Positions 9,056-18,548 of a DNA stretch of 64,000 nt are shown here, piece after piece. The translations under genes and the position numbers were made by a program. Positions within the stretch are counted from its first letter, which is position 1. Each line of letters begins with the position of its first letter. Under the pieces are notes generated by a model. It worked only from the letters and a program-made list of their open reading frames with translations, ran no database searches and was not told where the DNA came from. Origin of the DNA: JANQJA01 sp040880285 (lineage in GTDB: Bacteria; Pseudomonadota; Gammaproteobacteria; Pseudomonadales; Azotimanducaceae); contig JBBDIT010000077.1 in the NCBI GenBank assembly GCA_040880285.1, forward strand, positions 1-64,000, given 5' to 3'.

Positions 9056-10513
9056 ATGGACGAACTTGCGTTTTCAGATGCGACAACACTGGCAGCCAAA
9101 ATCAAGAACAGGGAGGTCAGTAGCGTCGAAATGCTGGAACACTATGTTGCGCGCATGGAAAAATATAATCCGGATATTAACGCCATTATTGTCACACAAC
9201 TGGACAAGGCCAGGACGAGGGCCAGGCAAGCCGACGAGGCGTTGGCCAGGGGCGAGGATTGGGGGCCGTTGCACGGTGTGCCCATGACCGTCAAGGAATC
9301 CTATGATATTGAGGGGCTGCCGAGTACCTGGGGCAATCCTGGCCTGAAGGACAATATTGCAAAAGTGGATGCGGTTGCCTGTGAGCGATTGCAAGGTGCC
9401 GGCGCTGTCATATTTGGCAAGACCAATGTGCCACTGTCGCTGGCTGACTTCCAGAGTTATAACGAGGTCTACGGAACAACGAACAATCCGCATGATCTCG
9501 AGCGCGGCCCTGGCGGTTCATCCGGGGGCTCTGCCGCGGCGCTCGCCGCCGGCCTGACCGGGTTGGAAATGGGCAGTGATATTGGCGGCTCGATCCGAAA
9601 TCCGGCTCATTTTTGTGGCGTTTTCGGGCACAAACCCACCTGGGGGATTTTGCCCATGCGTGGGCATGCGTTACCCGGCATCCTGACGCCGTCGGACATT
9701 TCAGTGATTGGGCCACTGGCGCGAAGTGCAGAGGATTTGAGACTGGCAATGGATATTGTGCAAGGCGCGGACGCCATCCACCAGCCAGGTTGGACCCTGG
9801 ACTTGCCGGAGCCGACACGCAAGTCATTCAAGGATTACAAGGTTGCCGTGTGGGCGGATGATACGCTGGCGCCGGTCGATAACTCCGTCAAGGATCGCGT
9901 GCTCAAGGTCGCCAAACTTATCGAGGATGCCGGTGGCCAGGTGGACTTTGGCGCCAGGCCAGGCTTTGCAGCGGAATATTCTCACGAGCAGTACACAAAT
10001 CTGCTACATGCGGCCATGTCCGCTCGTCAGCCAGAAGAAATGTTTGAAGCTAACCTTGCCCGTCGACGGGCGCTTGCCCCCGACGACAAAAGCGAGCTGG
10101 CGAAGGTCACGATTGCATCGTCCCTGTATTATCGGGAGTGGCACCAGTACAATGAAAATCGTACTCACCTGCGCTGGGCCTGGCATGAGTTCTTCAAGGA
10201 ATTCGATATACTGCTGACACCGATGTGTTCGACGGCGGCATTTCCCCATGACCAAAATCCACAGATGGGTCAGCGCAGGGTGACAGTCAATAACGAACCA
10301 AGGTTCTATTTCGAACAGATCTTCTGGGCCGGTTTAACCGGTGTTTGCTTCTTGCCGTCGACCATTGTCCCCACCGGCCTCAACGAGCAAGGACTGCCGA
10401 TTGGTGTGCAGATTGTTGCGCGCGAAATGGGAGACCGATACACCATTGAATTTGCGCGAAGAGTTGCCGAGCAACTCGGCGGTTTTGTTGCGCCTAAAGC
10501 ATTTGAGGACTAA
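9056..10513 (+). CDS. amidase (amidase signature family)
   Basis: A 485-residue amidase-signature enzyme that hydrolyses a carboxamide. The Ser-cisSer-Lys triad can be read: Lys80 in PMTVKESYD, the cis-Ser in GGSSGGSA (153-160), and the nucleophile Ser179 in GSDIGGSIRNPA. The AAGGAGA ribosome site lies just before ATG 9056. There is no signal peptide, so it acts in the cytoplasm. It is not GatA: no gatB/gatC neighbours are seen, and the C-terminal half (PQMGQRRVTVNNEPR) is like catabolic amidases. The cyclophilin gene follows after 3 bases and probably shares the transcript. Confidence 0.9.
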   Translation: MDELAFSDATTLAAKIKNREVSSVEMLEHYVARMEKYNPDINAIIVTQLDKARTRARQADEALARGEDWGPLHGVPMTVKESYDIEGLPSTWGNPGLKDNIAKVDAVACERLQGAGAVIFGKTNVPLSLADFQSYNEVYGTTNNPHDLERGPGGSSGGSAAALAAGLTGLEMGSDIGGSIRNPAHFCGVFGHKPTWGILPMRGHALPGILTPSDISVIGPLARSAEDLRLAMDIVQGADAIHQPGWTLDLPEPTRKSFKDYKVAVWADDTLAPVDNSVKDRVLKVAKLIEDAGGQVDFGARPGFAAEYSHEQYTNLLHAAMSARQPEEMFEANLARRRALAPDDKSELAKVTIASSLYYREWHQYNENRTHLRWAWHEFFKEFDILLTPMCSTAAFPHDQNPQMGQRRVTVNNEPRFYFEQIFWAGLTGVCFLPSTIVPTGLNEQGLPIGVQIVAREMGDRYTIEFARRVAEQLGGFVAPKAFED

Positions 10514-10516
10514 TCG

Positions 10517-11149
10517 ATGTTTTTACGACGATTGCTACTCTGCTTGCTGTGCTGCGGGACTGTAGCACAAGCGGATTCACCGCGTGTGCTGATCAATACC
10601 ACGATGGGCGACATCATTGTGGCACTCGATGATGCCCGTGCCCCGGTAACCACGGCGAACTTTCTGTCCTATGTGGACGATGAGGCCTATGACGGCACCA
10701 TCTTTCATCGGGTGATTCCCGGCTTCATGATTCAGGGGGGCGGACATCTGCCGGATATGAAGGAGGTGGAAAGCAAGGACGAAATCATCAACGAAGCTGA
10801 CAATGGCCTCAAGAACGTCACCGGTACCCTTGCCATGGCGCGGACCAATATTATCGACAGCGCCTCAATGCAGTTTTTTATCAACGTAAGTGACAATGAA
10901 TTTCTCGACCACTCGGATCAAAGTTGTACGCGGGCACAGGAGCAGGCCATGATCGAAGCCCGGCAGCGCGGATTAAATAAACCCGTCACCTGCAAGACGT
11001 TCGGTTACGCCGTATTCGGCAAGGTAATTGAAGGGATGGACGTGGTCCATGATATTGAAATCGTTCAGACACACATTTCAATGGGTTTTCCGGATGTACC
11101 TACCGAGCCGGTTGTTATCAACCGTATCCGGCGACTCGACAATGATTAG
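10517..11149 (+). CDS. secreted peptidylprolyl isomerase, cyclophilin type
   Basis: A 210-residue cyclophilin that isomerises Xaa-Pro bonds. A signal peptide of about 19 residues (cleavage after AQA) sends it to the periplasm. The core motif FHRVIPGFMIQGG is at 63-75, with the active Arg and Phe present, and MQFFINV follows. An insertion around 135-155 containing two Cys (SCTRAQEQ and VTCKTFG) is longer than in E. coli PpiA and could form a disulfide in the periplasm. It follows the amidase stop by 3 bp. Confidence 0.9.
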   Translation: MFLRRLLLCLLCCGTVAQADSPRVLINTTMGDIIVALDDARAPVTTANFLSYVDDEAYDGTIFHRVIPGFMIQGGGHLPDMKEVESKDEIINEADNGLKNVTGTLAMARTNIIDSASMQFFINVSDNEFLDHSDQSCTRAQEQAMIEARQRGLNKPVTCKTFGYAVFGKVIEGMDVVHDIEIVQTHISMGFPDVPTEPVVINRIRRLDND

Positions 11150-11154
11150 GTCAG

Positions 11155-11784
11155 TTATGCCGCGCTTTTTTTCGCTCTGCGTGCCGCCCGTCTTGCCCTT
11201 CTTTCCAGTCGCGTTATGAAATTGGAATCGTCCTTCATCTCCTGGGCGTAACGCTGGACGCCGTAAGATGTGTTGACGATACAAGTGCTGAGGTCCACCA
11301 GCGTCAATTCACCATCCTCTGATATGACGATCTTGCGTGGCAGAAAGTTGATCTTGGCAATTCCGGCGAGGTGTAACTTGAGGTAGAGCGCATCGAGTCG
11401 CTTGATGAAGTCCGGGTCCAACAATAATTTGTCAATGTCCATGCGATTGCAAGGCGTACCTTGCGCATAGGTTTTAAGGACCGCCTCGTATTCGTCATCC
11501 TTGTAATATTTGACGATATGAGTAACGTTATTGAGTTTGCGCTCATCGACGCGACGCAATGCGTCAATTTCGAAATGGAAGTAAGTATCGTCCCACATGT
11601 TCTGTGAAATTCTCCGAACCTTGAGGATGCGTTTTTCTCCGTTTTGGTCCACCAGCAATGTCCGGCAGCTGGTTGCATCCGGATGCAGGTCCTGAATAAA
11701 TTTGAGTGAAGGGTCTATCCGCCTGGTGATGGCATCAAGATCCTGCTTTTCTTTGGAGAAGAAGGCGGGGGTGACATCGGACAT
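11155..11784 (-). CDS. degenerate protein-kinase-like (Kdo/RIO-type) protein
   Basis: A 209-residue cytoplasmic protein with a small kinase-like fold. A nucleotide-binding Lys is likely at 55 (RILKVRR) and the helix-C Glu near 72. The catalytic loop reads LHLAGIAKINFLPRKIVI, where the usual Asp of the HRD motif is replaced by Asn146 and the following Asn by Lys. The metal-binding Asp of DFG is present as Asp164 (LVDLS). The C-terminus is a run of Arg and Lys (RRARRAARRAKK), suited to binding lipid headgroups or nucleic acid. It resembles lipopolysaccharide-kinase-like proteins, but the lost catalytic residues suggest a pseudokinase. Function unknown. Confidence 0.55.
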   Translation of the reverse strand: MSDVTPAFFSKEKQDLDAITRRIDPSLKFIQDLHPDATSCRTLLVDQNGEKRILKVRRISQNMWDDTYFHFEIDALRRVDERKLNNVTHIVKYYKDDEYEAVLKTYAQGTPCNRMDIDKLLLDPDFIKRLDALYLKLHLAGIAKINFLPRKIVISEDGELTLVDLSTCIVNTSYGVQRYAQEMKDDSNFITRLERRARRAARRAKKSAA

Positions 11785-12123
11785 GGGTAGCTGCTCGGCG
11801 ATATGCTGGTCACCAGTGTACCAAATGACTCGGCAGAGCCGCGCAGGTATTATCGGTCAAATCGAAATGGCTGACTCGACTCCCGTCAGTAGAATTCCGA
11901 GCCCGGCAGCCCAGGCCAGGCAAGCAATTGCATCAGTAATGTACGCAGAATGGTTCTCCTGTAGAGTGATTCAGTATCGATGGGAGAGGTCCACAACCCA
12001 CTATTGATCCCTAAGGTGCTATATATTTATGACTGAAGACACATTAATAATTCAAAAATGGAATGTAATGGAGTCGGAACTGATGGACGAATCCAGCCCC
12101 TGTCCAGCAGGAGGAATGAAATT
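11785..12123. other. divergent intergenic region upstream of aldehyde dehydrogenase
   Basis: About 340 bp with no convincing gene. The last 60 bases before the dehydrogenase (about 12017-12060) are markedly AT-rich, consistent with its promoter, and a strong AGGAGG site at 12109-12114 sets the start of that gene. I see no inverted repeat strong enough to call an operator. Confidence 0.3.
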
Positions 12124-13512
12124 ATGAACGCGAAGCCAGGAACACTCGAAAGCCTCAATCCCCATGATGGCAATTTAATTGCGACCTATGACGAACACAC
12201 GGATGCCGAGGTTGATGACCTGCTGGATGCAGTGACCATCGCCCAGGGTTCCTGGGCAGCCCGCCCGCTGACCGAGCGTGCCCTTGCGCTATCCGGGCTT
12301 GCCAGTGCGTTGCGCGCGAACAAACAACAAACCGCGGAAATGATGACCCGCGAAATGGGGAAGCCTGTCGCCCAGGCAGAAGCCGAAATCGAAAAGTGTG
12401 CCTGGGTATGTGAATACTATGCCAAGGAGGCGCCGGGGTTTCTTGCGCCTATCAAAGTCAAGACGGACTCGAAGAGATCGGAGATTATCTTCCGACCGCT
12501 CGGCAATGTGCTGGCGATCATGCCGTGGAACTTTCCCTACTGGCAAGCCTTTCGATTTGCCGTACCTGCAATTGCAGCAGGCAACGGCGTGGTCCTGAAG
12601 CATGCAGCGAATGTCACTGGTAGTGCACTTGCTATTGAGGAAGTCTTTGCCAATGCGCTGCCAAAAGACCTGCTGCGGACTATCATTGTGTCATCCAAAC
12701 GTGTCGCGAGGGTGATCGAACACGACAGGATCGCTGCGGTCACCTTCACAGGCAGTACCGGGGCTGGCAGGAGTGTGGCCAGCGTCGCTGGCGGCGCGCT
12801 GAAAAAGTGCGTGCTTGAGTTGGGTGGTAGTGATCCCTATGTGGTACTGGCCAACGCCAATGTTAGCCAGGCCGCGGAAATCTGTGCCAAAGCCAGACTG
12901 GTGAACTCCGGGCAGAGCTGCATAGCGGCGAAGCGATTTATTGTCGAGGAGCCGGTCTATGAAGATTTTGTCGATGCGCTGCGAGTCCAGTTTGGAAAAT
13001 TGAAGACCGGCGATCCTATGTCCCGAGAGACCGACATTGGACCGCTGGCACGGCAGGACCTTGCAGTCGAGCTTGCGCGCCAGGTAGATGAAACGGTCAG
13101 TGCCGGCGCCAAAATGATTACTGGCGGGCGCATGGACGGTGACGGCTACCGACAAGGTGCTTACTACGCGCCTACGCTTCTAATCAATGTTGACCCGGGT
13201 ATGGTTGCCTTTTCGGAAGAGCTGTTTGGACCCGTCGCGCCGGTGACTCGTGCACGTAATGTCGACGAGGCCCTGGCGATGGCAAATGATTCTGAATTCG
13301 GCCTGGGTGGAGCTATTTTTACCGGCGATGCTGACCGGGGCTGGGCACTTGCCTGCGACAAGCTGGAAACGGGTACGGTTGCCGTAAACGGCCAGGTGCA
13401 GTCGGACCCTAGACTCCCTTTTGGTGGCATCAAGTCCTCAGGCTACGGTCGAGAGCTGGGTGAATTCGGAATCCGCGAGTTTGTTAACGTCAAGACCGTA
13501 AGCCGATTCTAA
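12124..13512 (+). CDS. NAD(P)-dependent aldehyde dehydrogenase, succinate-semialdehyde type
   Basis: A 462-residue aldehyde dehydrogenase. The catalytic Cys266 lies in NSGQSCIAA, the general base Glu232 in LELGGSDP, and the oxyanion Asn136 in MPWNFPY. The C-terminal LPFGGIKSSGYGRELG is typical of the short (about 455-residue) succinate-semialdehyde dehydrogenase branch, which oxidises succinate semialdehyde to succinate in GABA or 4-hydroxybutyrate use. The ATG at 12124 is fixed by AGGAGG 9 bases upstream; a longer frame reaches back to 12058 without a ribosome site. No GABA transaminase is nearby, so the physiological aldehyde is uncertain. Confidence 0.87.
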   Translation: MNAKPGTLESLNPHDGNLIATYDEHTDAEVDDLLDAVTIAQGSWAARPLTERALALSGLASALRANKQQTAEMMTREMGKPVAQAEAEIEKCAWVCEYYAKEAPGFLAPIKVKTDSKRSEIIFRPLGNVLAIMPWNFPYWQAFRFAVPAIAAGNGVVLKHAANVTGSALAIEEVFANALPKDLLRTIIVSSKRVARVIEHDRIAAVTFTGSTGAGRSVASVAGGALKKCVLELGGSDPYVVLANANVSQAAEICAKARLVNSGQSCIAAKRFIVEEPVYEDFVDALRVQFGKLKTGDPMSRETDIGPLARQDLAVELARQVDETVSAGAKMITGGRMDGDGYRQGAYYAPTLLINVDPGMVAFSEELFGPVAPVTRARNVDEALAMANDSEFGLGGAIFTGDADRGWALACDKLETGTVAVNGQVQSDPRLPFGGIKSSGYGRELGEFGIREFVNVKTVSRF

Positions 13513-13535
13513 GGAACCCCTTGTTGAGAGGTTCC
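13513..13535. terminator. hairpin between convergent genes
   Basis: GGAACC at 13513-13518 pairs with GGTTCC at 13530-13535 right after the dehydrogenase stop and before the stop of the convergent DUF599 gene. There is no long T run, so it is at best a weak bidirectional terminator. Confidence 0.35.
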
Positions 13536-13545
13536 CATATTGTGA

Positions 13546-14238
13546 TTACAGTGCGGCTTCCAGGGACTGCACGGCTCGAGACTTGAACTCCCTGCGGGCC
13601 AGTACGATGACGATCAAGGTGCTGGCTGCCATGTAGAGGTAGGGATGTAACATCCAGAACACCATCGCCAGACAAAAATAGTATGCGCGCAGGCCACTGT
13701 TGTTGTCGTGTCCGGCAATATCCATCAGCCTTGCCATTTCTACTGTGAACCGCTCGCGTTCCTCATCGGTTGAAGGGTCTCCCGGCACGGGTGCCGCGCC
13801 CATCATTACAGCGGCGAACCCATATTGGCGAAGGCTCCAGGTGATCATTAAAAATGCGTAAATCAACACGATCGCGATCAACATAAATTTTGCCTGGACC
13901 TGGCTAGTGGATTGATCAATCGCAAGCGGCAGCCCACTGGCCAGTTCCGCGATGAGGCTGCTGGATGACAGGGCGGTGAAGACCGCCGCCAGCAGAATCA
14001 ACGTTGTTGAGGCGAAAAAACCGACCACCCGTTCCTGGCTTGCCAGGAGCGATGCGTCGGTTACCCTGACATCCCGCATCAACATCTGGCTCACCCACTT
14101 CACCCGATGCAGACGCATGGAGTGCGACAGGGATTGTTTATCACCCCGGCGTGCCCGGTATTTTGCGTATTGGGTATAGGAAACCCAGAGCAAAATCATG
14201 TAACCCAGGGCTAGTGCATCTTCCGGCTCAAATGGCAT
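13546..14238 (-). CDS. DUF599 family membrane protein
   Basis: A 230-residue integral membrane protein with about four hydrophobic segments: near the N-terminus, about 75-95, about 115-135 and about 195-220. The DUF599 signature is recognisable: YGFAAVMMGAAP and, later, NNSGLRAYYFCLA. The ATG at 14238 has AGGAAA 6 bases upstream. The molecular function of DUF599 is not known. The gene is convergent with the aldehyde dehydrogenase, and its upstream neighbour (a dioxygenase) is divergent. Confidence 0.8.
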   Translation of the reverse strand: MPFEPEDALALGYMILLWVSYTQYAKYRARRGDKQSLSHSMRLHRVKWVSQMLMRDVRVTDASLLASQERVVGFFASTTLILLAAVFTALSSSSLIAELASGLPLAIDQSTSQVQAKFMLIAIVLIYAFLMITWSLRQYGFAAVMMGAAPVPGDPSTDEERERFTVEMARLMDIAGHDNNSGLRAYYFCLAMVFWMLHPYLYMAASTLIVIVLARREFKSRAVQSLEAAL

Positions 14239-14380
14239 CAATCGTTTCCTGTGCCGCTCAGGTTGGCGTATTGCCCATTGTTGATGATTGAGTGCGGCTT
14301 GTAAATCAGGGTAGATTGTCAGGCGGGTGGCGTGGATGTATGGTACTGATCACTGACGTAGAAATTAAAGGTGACCGACC

Positions 14381-15196
14381 ATGGAAATCAAACCGCTGAC
14401 TCCCCACATTGGTGCCGAGGTGACCGGCGTTGACCTCGCAAACCCGCTCAGCAATGAAGAGTACGCCGATATTCATCAGGCGCACCTGGACTGGATGGTG
14501 CTGGTATTTCGCGATCAACACCTTGATCGTGAAGCCCATAAGGCATTCGGGCGGCGTTTCGGAAAGTTGCACGTACACCCGCTCAACAAGACCCGCTCCG
14601 GAGACCCTGAAATCCTGGTGGTCAAGACGACGAAGGATTCAGCCTATACTGCAGGCGATGGCTGGCATACGGATGTCACCTGCGATGAATATCCGCCCAT
14701 GGGATCCATGCTGTATATCACAGAGACGCCGGAGTGTGGTGGCGGTGATACCTTGTATGCCGATATGTACCTGGCCTATGAGCTGTTGTCAGACACGATG
14801 AAGGATATGCTGGAAGGATTGACGGCAGTACATGACGGGGCCTTGCCTTACCTTGGCTCTTATAAAGTAGAACCACCTGAGGAAGGTTATCCGAGGAACG
14901 AGCACCCGGTCATCGCGCGCCATCCTGAAACCGGCCGCAAGTTGTTGTATGTCAATTCCGGTTTCACCAGCCACATTAAAGGTTTGTCGAAGACGGAAAG
15001 TCGCGCTCTGCTCGAGATGCTCTTCCGTCACATTGCGACCACGCCGCGTTTAACCTGTCGTGTCCAGTGGGAGCCTAATACGCTGACATTTTGGGATAAC
15101 CGCTGTACCCAGCATCATGCAGTCTGGGACTATCACCCGTACAGCCGTTACGGTGAACGTGTGTCCATCATCGCTAACGAACGTCCTGCCGCCTGA
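14381..15196 (+). CDS. TauD/TfdA family Fe(II)/2-oxoglutarate dioxygenase (first copy)
   Basis: A 271-residue dioxygenase that couples oxidative decarboxylation of 2-oxoglutarate to hydroxylation of a substrate. The iron facial triad is His96-x-Asp98 (GWHTDVT) and His245 (TQHHAVWDY). The 2-oxoglutarate-binding Arg is at 260 (YGERVSI). Known members use taurine, 2,4-D, alkyl sulfates or other small acids; the sequence alone does not choose. A second member lies at 21084-21947. The Mo-hydroxylase genes follow 17 bp later, suggesting a shared catabolic operon. Confidence 0.9.
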   Translation: MEIKPLTPHIGAEVTGVDLANPLSNEEYADIHQAHLDWMVLVFRDQHLDREAHKAFGRRFGKLHVHPLNKTRSGDPEILVVKTTKDSAYTAGDGWHTDVTCDEYPPMGSMLYITETPECGGGDTLYADMYLAYELLSDTMKDMLEGLTAVHDGALPYLGSYKVEPPEEGYPRNEHPVIARHPETGRKLLYVNSGFTSHIKGLSKTESRALLEMLFRHIATTPRLTCRVQWEPNTLTFWDNRCTQHHAVWDYHPYSRYGERVSIIANERPAA

Positions 15197-15213
15197 TTGG
15201 CCTTGGAGTGGTG

Positions 15214-15669
15214 ATGGCCAGATTACGAATTAATGGTGAAGTCCATGAGGTCGATGTCGATCCTTCAACGCCGCTATTGTGGGTGCTTCGCGACAATCTC
15301 AATCTTACCGGCACCAAGTATGCCTGTGGTATCAACCAGTGTGGTGCCTGTACGGTGATGATGAATGGTCACGCGGTACGTTCATGCGTGACTTCCGCGT
15401 CCGAGGCCGAGGGATTTGAAATCACGACGATTGAAGGCTTGTCGCCGGATCGCAGTCATCCGCTGCAACAGGCCTGGATTGAAGAGGATGTTCCGCAATG
15501 CGGCTACTGCCAGTCAGGTCAGTTAATGGCGGCTGCCGCGTTGTTGCGACAAAAGGCGAGGCCTACCGACGAAGAGATTGACAGGGCCATGACCAATGTC
15601 TGTCGTTGCGGCACCTACCAGCGCATTCGCAAGGCGATCCACAAGGCGGCCAACAAGGTGAACGGATGA
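15214..15669 (+). CDS. 2Fe-2S subunit of a molybdenum hydroxylase (isoquinoline 1-oxidoreductase alpha-like)
   Basis: A 151-residue electron-transfer subunit with two [2Fe-2S] clusters. The plant-ferredoxin-type set is Cys38, Cys43, Cys46 and Cys58 (CGINQCGACTV). The C-terminal set is Cys96, Cys99, Cys130 and Cys132 (CGYC and NVCRCG). The ATG at 15214 with GGAG 5 bases upstream is preferred over two GTG codons just before it. The stop overlaps the start of the large subunit (ATGA at 15666), so the two are made together. There is no FAD subunit, which is the layout of isoquinoline oxidoreductase and membrane-linked aldehyde dehydrogenases. Confidence 0.92.
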   Translation: MARLRINGEVHEVDVDPSTPLLWVLRDNLNLTGTKYACGINQCGACTVMMNGHAVRSCVTSASEAEGFEITTIEGLSPDRSHPLQQAWIEEDVPQCGYCQSGQLMAAAALLRQKARPTDEEIDRAMTNVCRCGTYQRIRKAIHKAANKVNG

Positions 15670-17822
15670 AGCGGACCCTGAGCCGGCGGCAATTTATCAG
15701 GGCCTCTGCAGCCACCGCGGCCGGTGGCATGCTGTTGTCATTTCATATTCCGGCGCTGGCCAGGGCAACCTCATTTGAACCTTATGCCGACGGCCATGCA
15801 GAAATAAATGCCTGGCTCACGATCGGCAGCGACGATGTCATTACCATCCGGGTCGCACAGTCGGAAATGGGCCAGGGCGTGATGACGGCCTTACCAATGA
15901 TTGTCGCTGAAGAACTGGAAGCGGACTTCCGCAACGTGCGTGCCGAATACGCCGATGCCAATCGCAGTATCCGGCATGGCCGTGTCTACCAGCGCATGAT
16001 GACCGCCGGTAGTGGGGCGGTGCGCTTGTCGCGGCCTTATCTGCAGCAGGCAGGGGCAGAAGCGAGAGAAAGGCTGGTCAAAGCGGCAGCGGAACGCTGG
16101 AATGTATCACCAGCGGAGTGTTATGCCGATTACGGCAAGATCTACCACCGGCCGACGCGTCGCTCCATCAACTATGGCGCGATTGCGGCAGATGCGGCGA
16201 AGGTCTCGGTTGCCAACGTCGCTATCAAGTCGCCGGAAGCGTTTAATCTGCTGGGTTTACCGACCCGGCGTCTGGATGTACCGGCCAAGGTTGATGGCTC
16301 TGCCATGTTCTCGATGGATGTACGCGTGCCAGGTATGCGCTATGCAGCGGTTGTCCATTGCCCGGTACTCGGTGGCGGCCTGCGAAGCTATCGATTCAAC
16401 GCGATCCGGAACAGGCCGGGCGTGCGCCAGGCCATTCGGCTTGATAACGGTGTCGCCATTGTCGCAGACACCTTCTGGCAGGCGAAGACGGCCGCCGACT
16501 TGCTGCCGGTCGACTGGAACATTGGCGATGCGGGTAAAACGTTTTCCGACAGGATCCTGCGTGAATTTGTTAGCCAACTGGATCAGGAGGGCAGCGTCGT
16601 TGTCGATGAAGGTCGTGCAGTGGCGTTGATGGATGACACTGAGAAGACCATTGAGTCCGACTATACCGCGCCTTACCTTTCCCATGCCTGTATGGAACCG
16701 CTCAATTGCACTGTGCATGTGCAAACCGGCCGGGTGGATGTGTGGGCCGGTGTTCAGGACCCGGAAGCGACACTGAACGAGGTGGCGAAAATCACCGGCA
16801 TGGCGCCAGCCGATGTGTATATACACAACTGCATGCTGGGTGGCGGATTTGGTCGCCGCAGCAACATCGACTTTGTGCGTGAAGCGGTCCTGATCGCCAT
16901 GGAAGTCGATGTGCCCGTCCAGATGATCTGGACCCGTGAGGAAGACAGCCGCCAGGGTGCGTATCGGCCCATGACTGCCATCCGATTCAAGGCCGGATTT
17001 GATCTCGACAAGAACCTGATTACTTATACCAACCATTCCATCACGCCATCCATACTTGAGCAGATCAATCCGGCGGCTACCGCAAGCGGCATTGATCGCA
17101 GTTCGGTGGAAGGTCTTGCCAACATGCCTTACGCCGTTGCCAATAAGCGCATCACGCACAGCATCAGAAATACACACCTGACGAGCTGGTTCTGGCGCTC
17201 GGTTGGCAATTCCCAAAACGCTTATGCCATGGAGTGTTTTGTTGACGAGATGGCAACCGCCGCGGGCATGGATCCGCTGGCATTCCGGCGCAAGCATCTT
17301 GCCGATCGCCCGGATATGCTCAATGTGCTCGATGTGCTGGAACAAAAAGCCGAGTGGCGCCAGGCGATGCCGGCTGGCAGCGCCAAAGGGCTTGCCATCC
17401 ACGAGTGCTACGGCACGATCTGCGCACAAGTCGCGGAAGTCACGGTTTCAGAGGAAGGTGACCTCAGCGTTGATCGTATCGTCAGCGTGGTGGACTGCGG
17501 TAACCTGGTGAATCCGATGACCGCGGAAATGCAAATTGAAAGCGGGGTGATCTTTGGTTTGACAGCGGCGCTGTACGGTAAGTTAACCGTGGAAAATGGT
17601 CGCATCCTGGAAACCAATTTCGACACCTATCGGATGGTAACCATGAATGAGGCACCAATCATGGAAACGCACTTTGCGTTGTCCGGTGGCGACAAGTGGG
17701 GTGGGCTCGGTGAGCCGTCGACACCACCGGTTGCGCCGGCGATTTGTAATGCGCTCTACAGAATTATCGGTCGCCGTATTCGTTCATTACCCATCAAGGA
17801 TTACTACCTGCGGCGGGCATAG
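15666..17822 (+). CDS. molybdopterin-binding subunit of a xanthine dehydrogenase family hydroxylase, Tat-exported
   Basis: A 718-residue molybdenum cofactor subunit. The N-terminus has a twin-arginine signal (SRRQFIRA, residues 6-13) with a hydrophobic stretch ending near ALA at about 37, so the folded complex goes to the periplasm with its 2Fe-2S partner. It has the IorB layout: an early MQGVMTALP-like cofactor segment (GQGVMTALPM), a HACMEPLNCT segment, CMLGGGFGRR, and a late GGLGEPSTPP region containing the Glu base of these hydroxylases. It hydroxylates an N-heterocycle or oxidises an aldehyde; which one is not determinable. The ATGA overlap couples it to the small subunit. Confidence 0.9.
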   Translation: MKRTLSRRQFIRASAATAAGGMLLSFHIPALARATSFEPYADGHAEINAWLTIGSDDVITIRVAQSEMGQGVMTALPMIVAEELEADFRNVRAEYADANRSIRHGRVYQRMMTAGSGAVRLSRPYLQQAGAEARERLVKAAAERWNVSPAECYADYGKIYHRPTRRSINYGAIAADAAKVSVANVAIKSPEAFNLLGLPTRRLDVPAKVDGSAMFSMDVRVPGMRYAAVVHCPVLGGGLRSYRFNAIRNRPGVRQAIRLDNGVAIVADTFWQAKTAADLLPVDWNIGDAGKTFSDRILREFVSQLDQEGSVVVDEGRAVALMDDTEKTIESDYTAPYLSHACMEPLNCTVHVQTGRVDVWAGVQDPEATLNEVAKITGMAPADVYIHNCMLGGGFGRRSNIDFVREAVLIAMEVDVPVQMIWTREEDSRQGAYRPMTAIRFKAGFDLDKNLITYTNHSITPSILEQINPAATASGIDRSSVEGLANMPYAVANKRITHSIRNTHLTSWFWRSVGNSQNAYAMECFVDEMATAAGMDPLAFRRKHLADRPDMLNVLDVLEQKAEWRQAMPAGSAKGLAIHECYGTICAQVAEVTVSEEGDLSVDRIVSVVDCGNLVNPMTAEMQIESGVIFGLTAALYGKLTVENGRILETNFDTYRMVTMNEAPIMETHFALSGGDKWGGLGEPSTPPVAPAICNALYRIIGRRIRSLPIKDYYLRRA

Positions 17823-17837
17823 GGTTATTGGCGCTTT

Positions 17838-18548
17838 ATGAATTTCTTTCTTGATGGCCTGAAACTGATCACGCAACCTGGGCTGCGTCAGTATGTGGTC
17901 ATTCCCATCGGGATCAATGTGATGGTGCTCTCGGGTGTCATCGCGTACGGCGTGTCACAGTACGATGCCTGGACGACAGCATTCACCGATTCACTGCCGT
18001 CGTGGCTGATGTTTTTGTCGGGCGTGTTTTCGGTATTGGCTGCGTTACTGGTATTGATCATCATGCTGTATCTATTCACTATCATTGCCAATATCATCTC
18101 GGCACCGTTCAATGCGGTCTTATCGATCAAGATTGAACAGCGAGAGACCGGGCGTACGCCGGGCGGTGACACCGGGCTTGTAGTCATCGTGGTACGTTCA
18201 CTGGCCCGGGAAATGGCCAAGCTCATTTACTTCCTGCCACGGGTGATCGGGCTCGTCATTGTCACGGTGATTCCCGGGGTCAACACGCTTGCCCCTTTCC
18301 TGTGGGTACTGTTCGGGGCGTGGATGATGTCAATCCAGTATGTCGATTACGCCGCGGACAACAATGAGGTCAGTTTCAATGATATGCGAAGGCTGCTGGA
18401 ACGTGAACGGGTGCAGACGGTCACATTCGGGCTCATCGTTTATGTGGCGCTCGCAATTCCCGTGCTGAACCTGGTGCTTATACCTGCGGCAGTGGCGGGC
18501 GGGACCTTATTCTGGGTACATCGCCTTGGGCGGGCGCCCCTGGTCTAG
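17838..18548 (+). CDS. cysZ: sulfate transporter CysZ
   Basis: A 236-residue CysZ/EI24-type inner-membrane protein. CysZ imports sulfate for cysteine synthesis. The N-terminus (FLDGLKLITQPGLRQYVVIPIGIN) is characteristic, and the middle region SAPFNAVLSIKIEQ follows the first pair of long membrane helices. It is a little shorter than the E. coli protein (253). It starts 15 bp after the Mo-hydroxylase stop. Its 3' end overlaps the convergent ppnN stop by 4 bp. No other cys genes lie in the window. Confidence 0.85.
   Translation: MNFFLDGLKLITQPGLRQYVVIPIGINVMVLSGVIAYGVSQYDAWTTAFTDSLPSWLMFLSGVFSVLAALLVLIIMLYLFTIIANIISAPFNAVLSIKIEQRETGRTPGGDTGLVVIVVRSLAREMAKLIYFLPRVIGLVIVTVIPGVNTLAPFLWVLFGAWMMSIQYVDYAADNNEVSFNDMRRLLERERVQTVTFGLIVYVALAIPVLNLVLIPAAVAGGTLFWVHRLGRAPLV

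Noticed and set aside
16257..17429. A 390-codon open frame on the minus strand inside the Mo-hydroxylase gene
   Set aside because: It lies fully antisense to a gene with strong motifs, and its translation has no recognisable domain.
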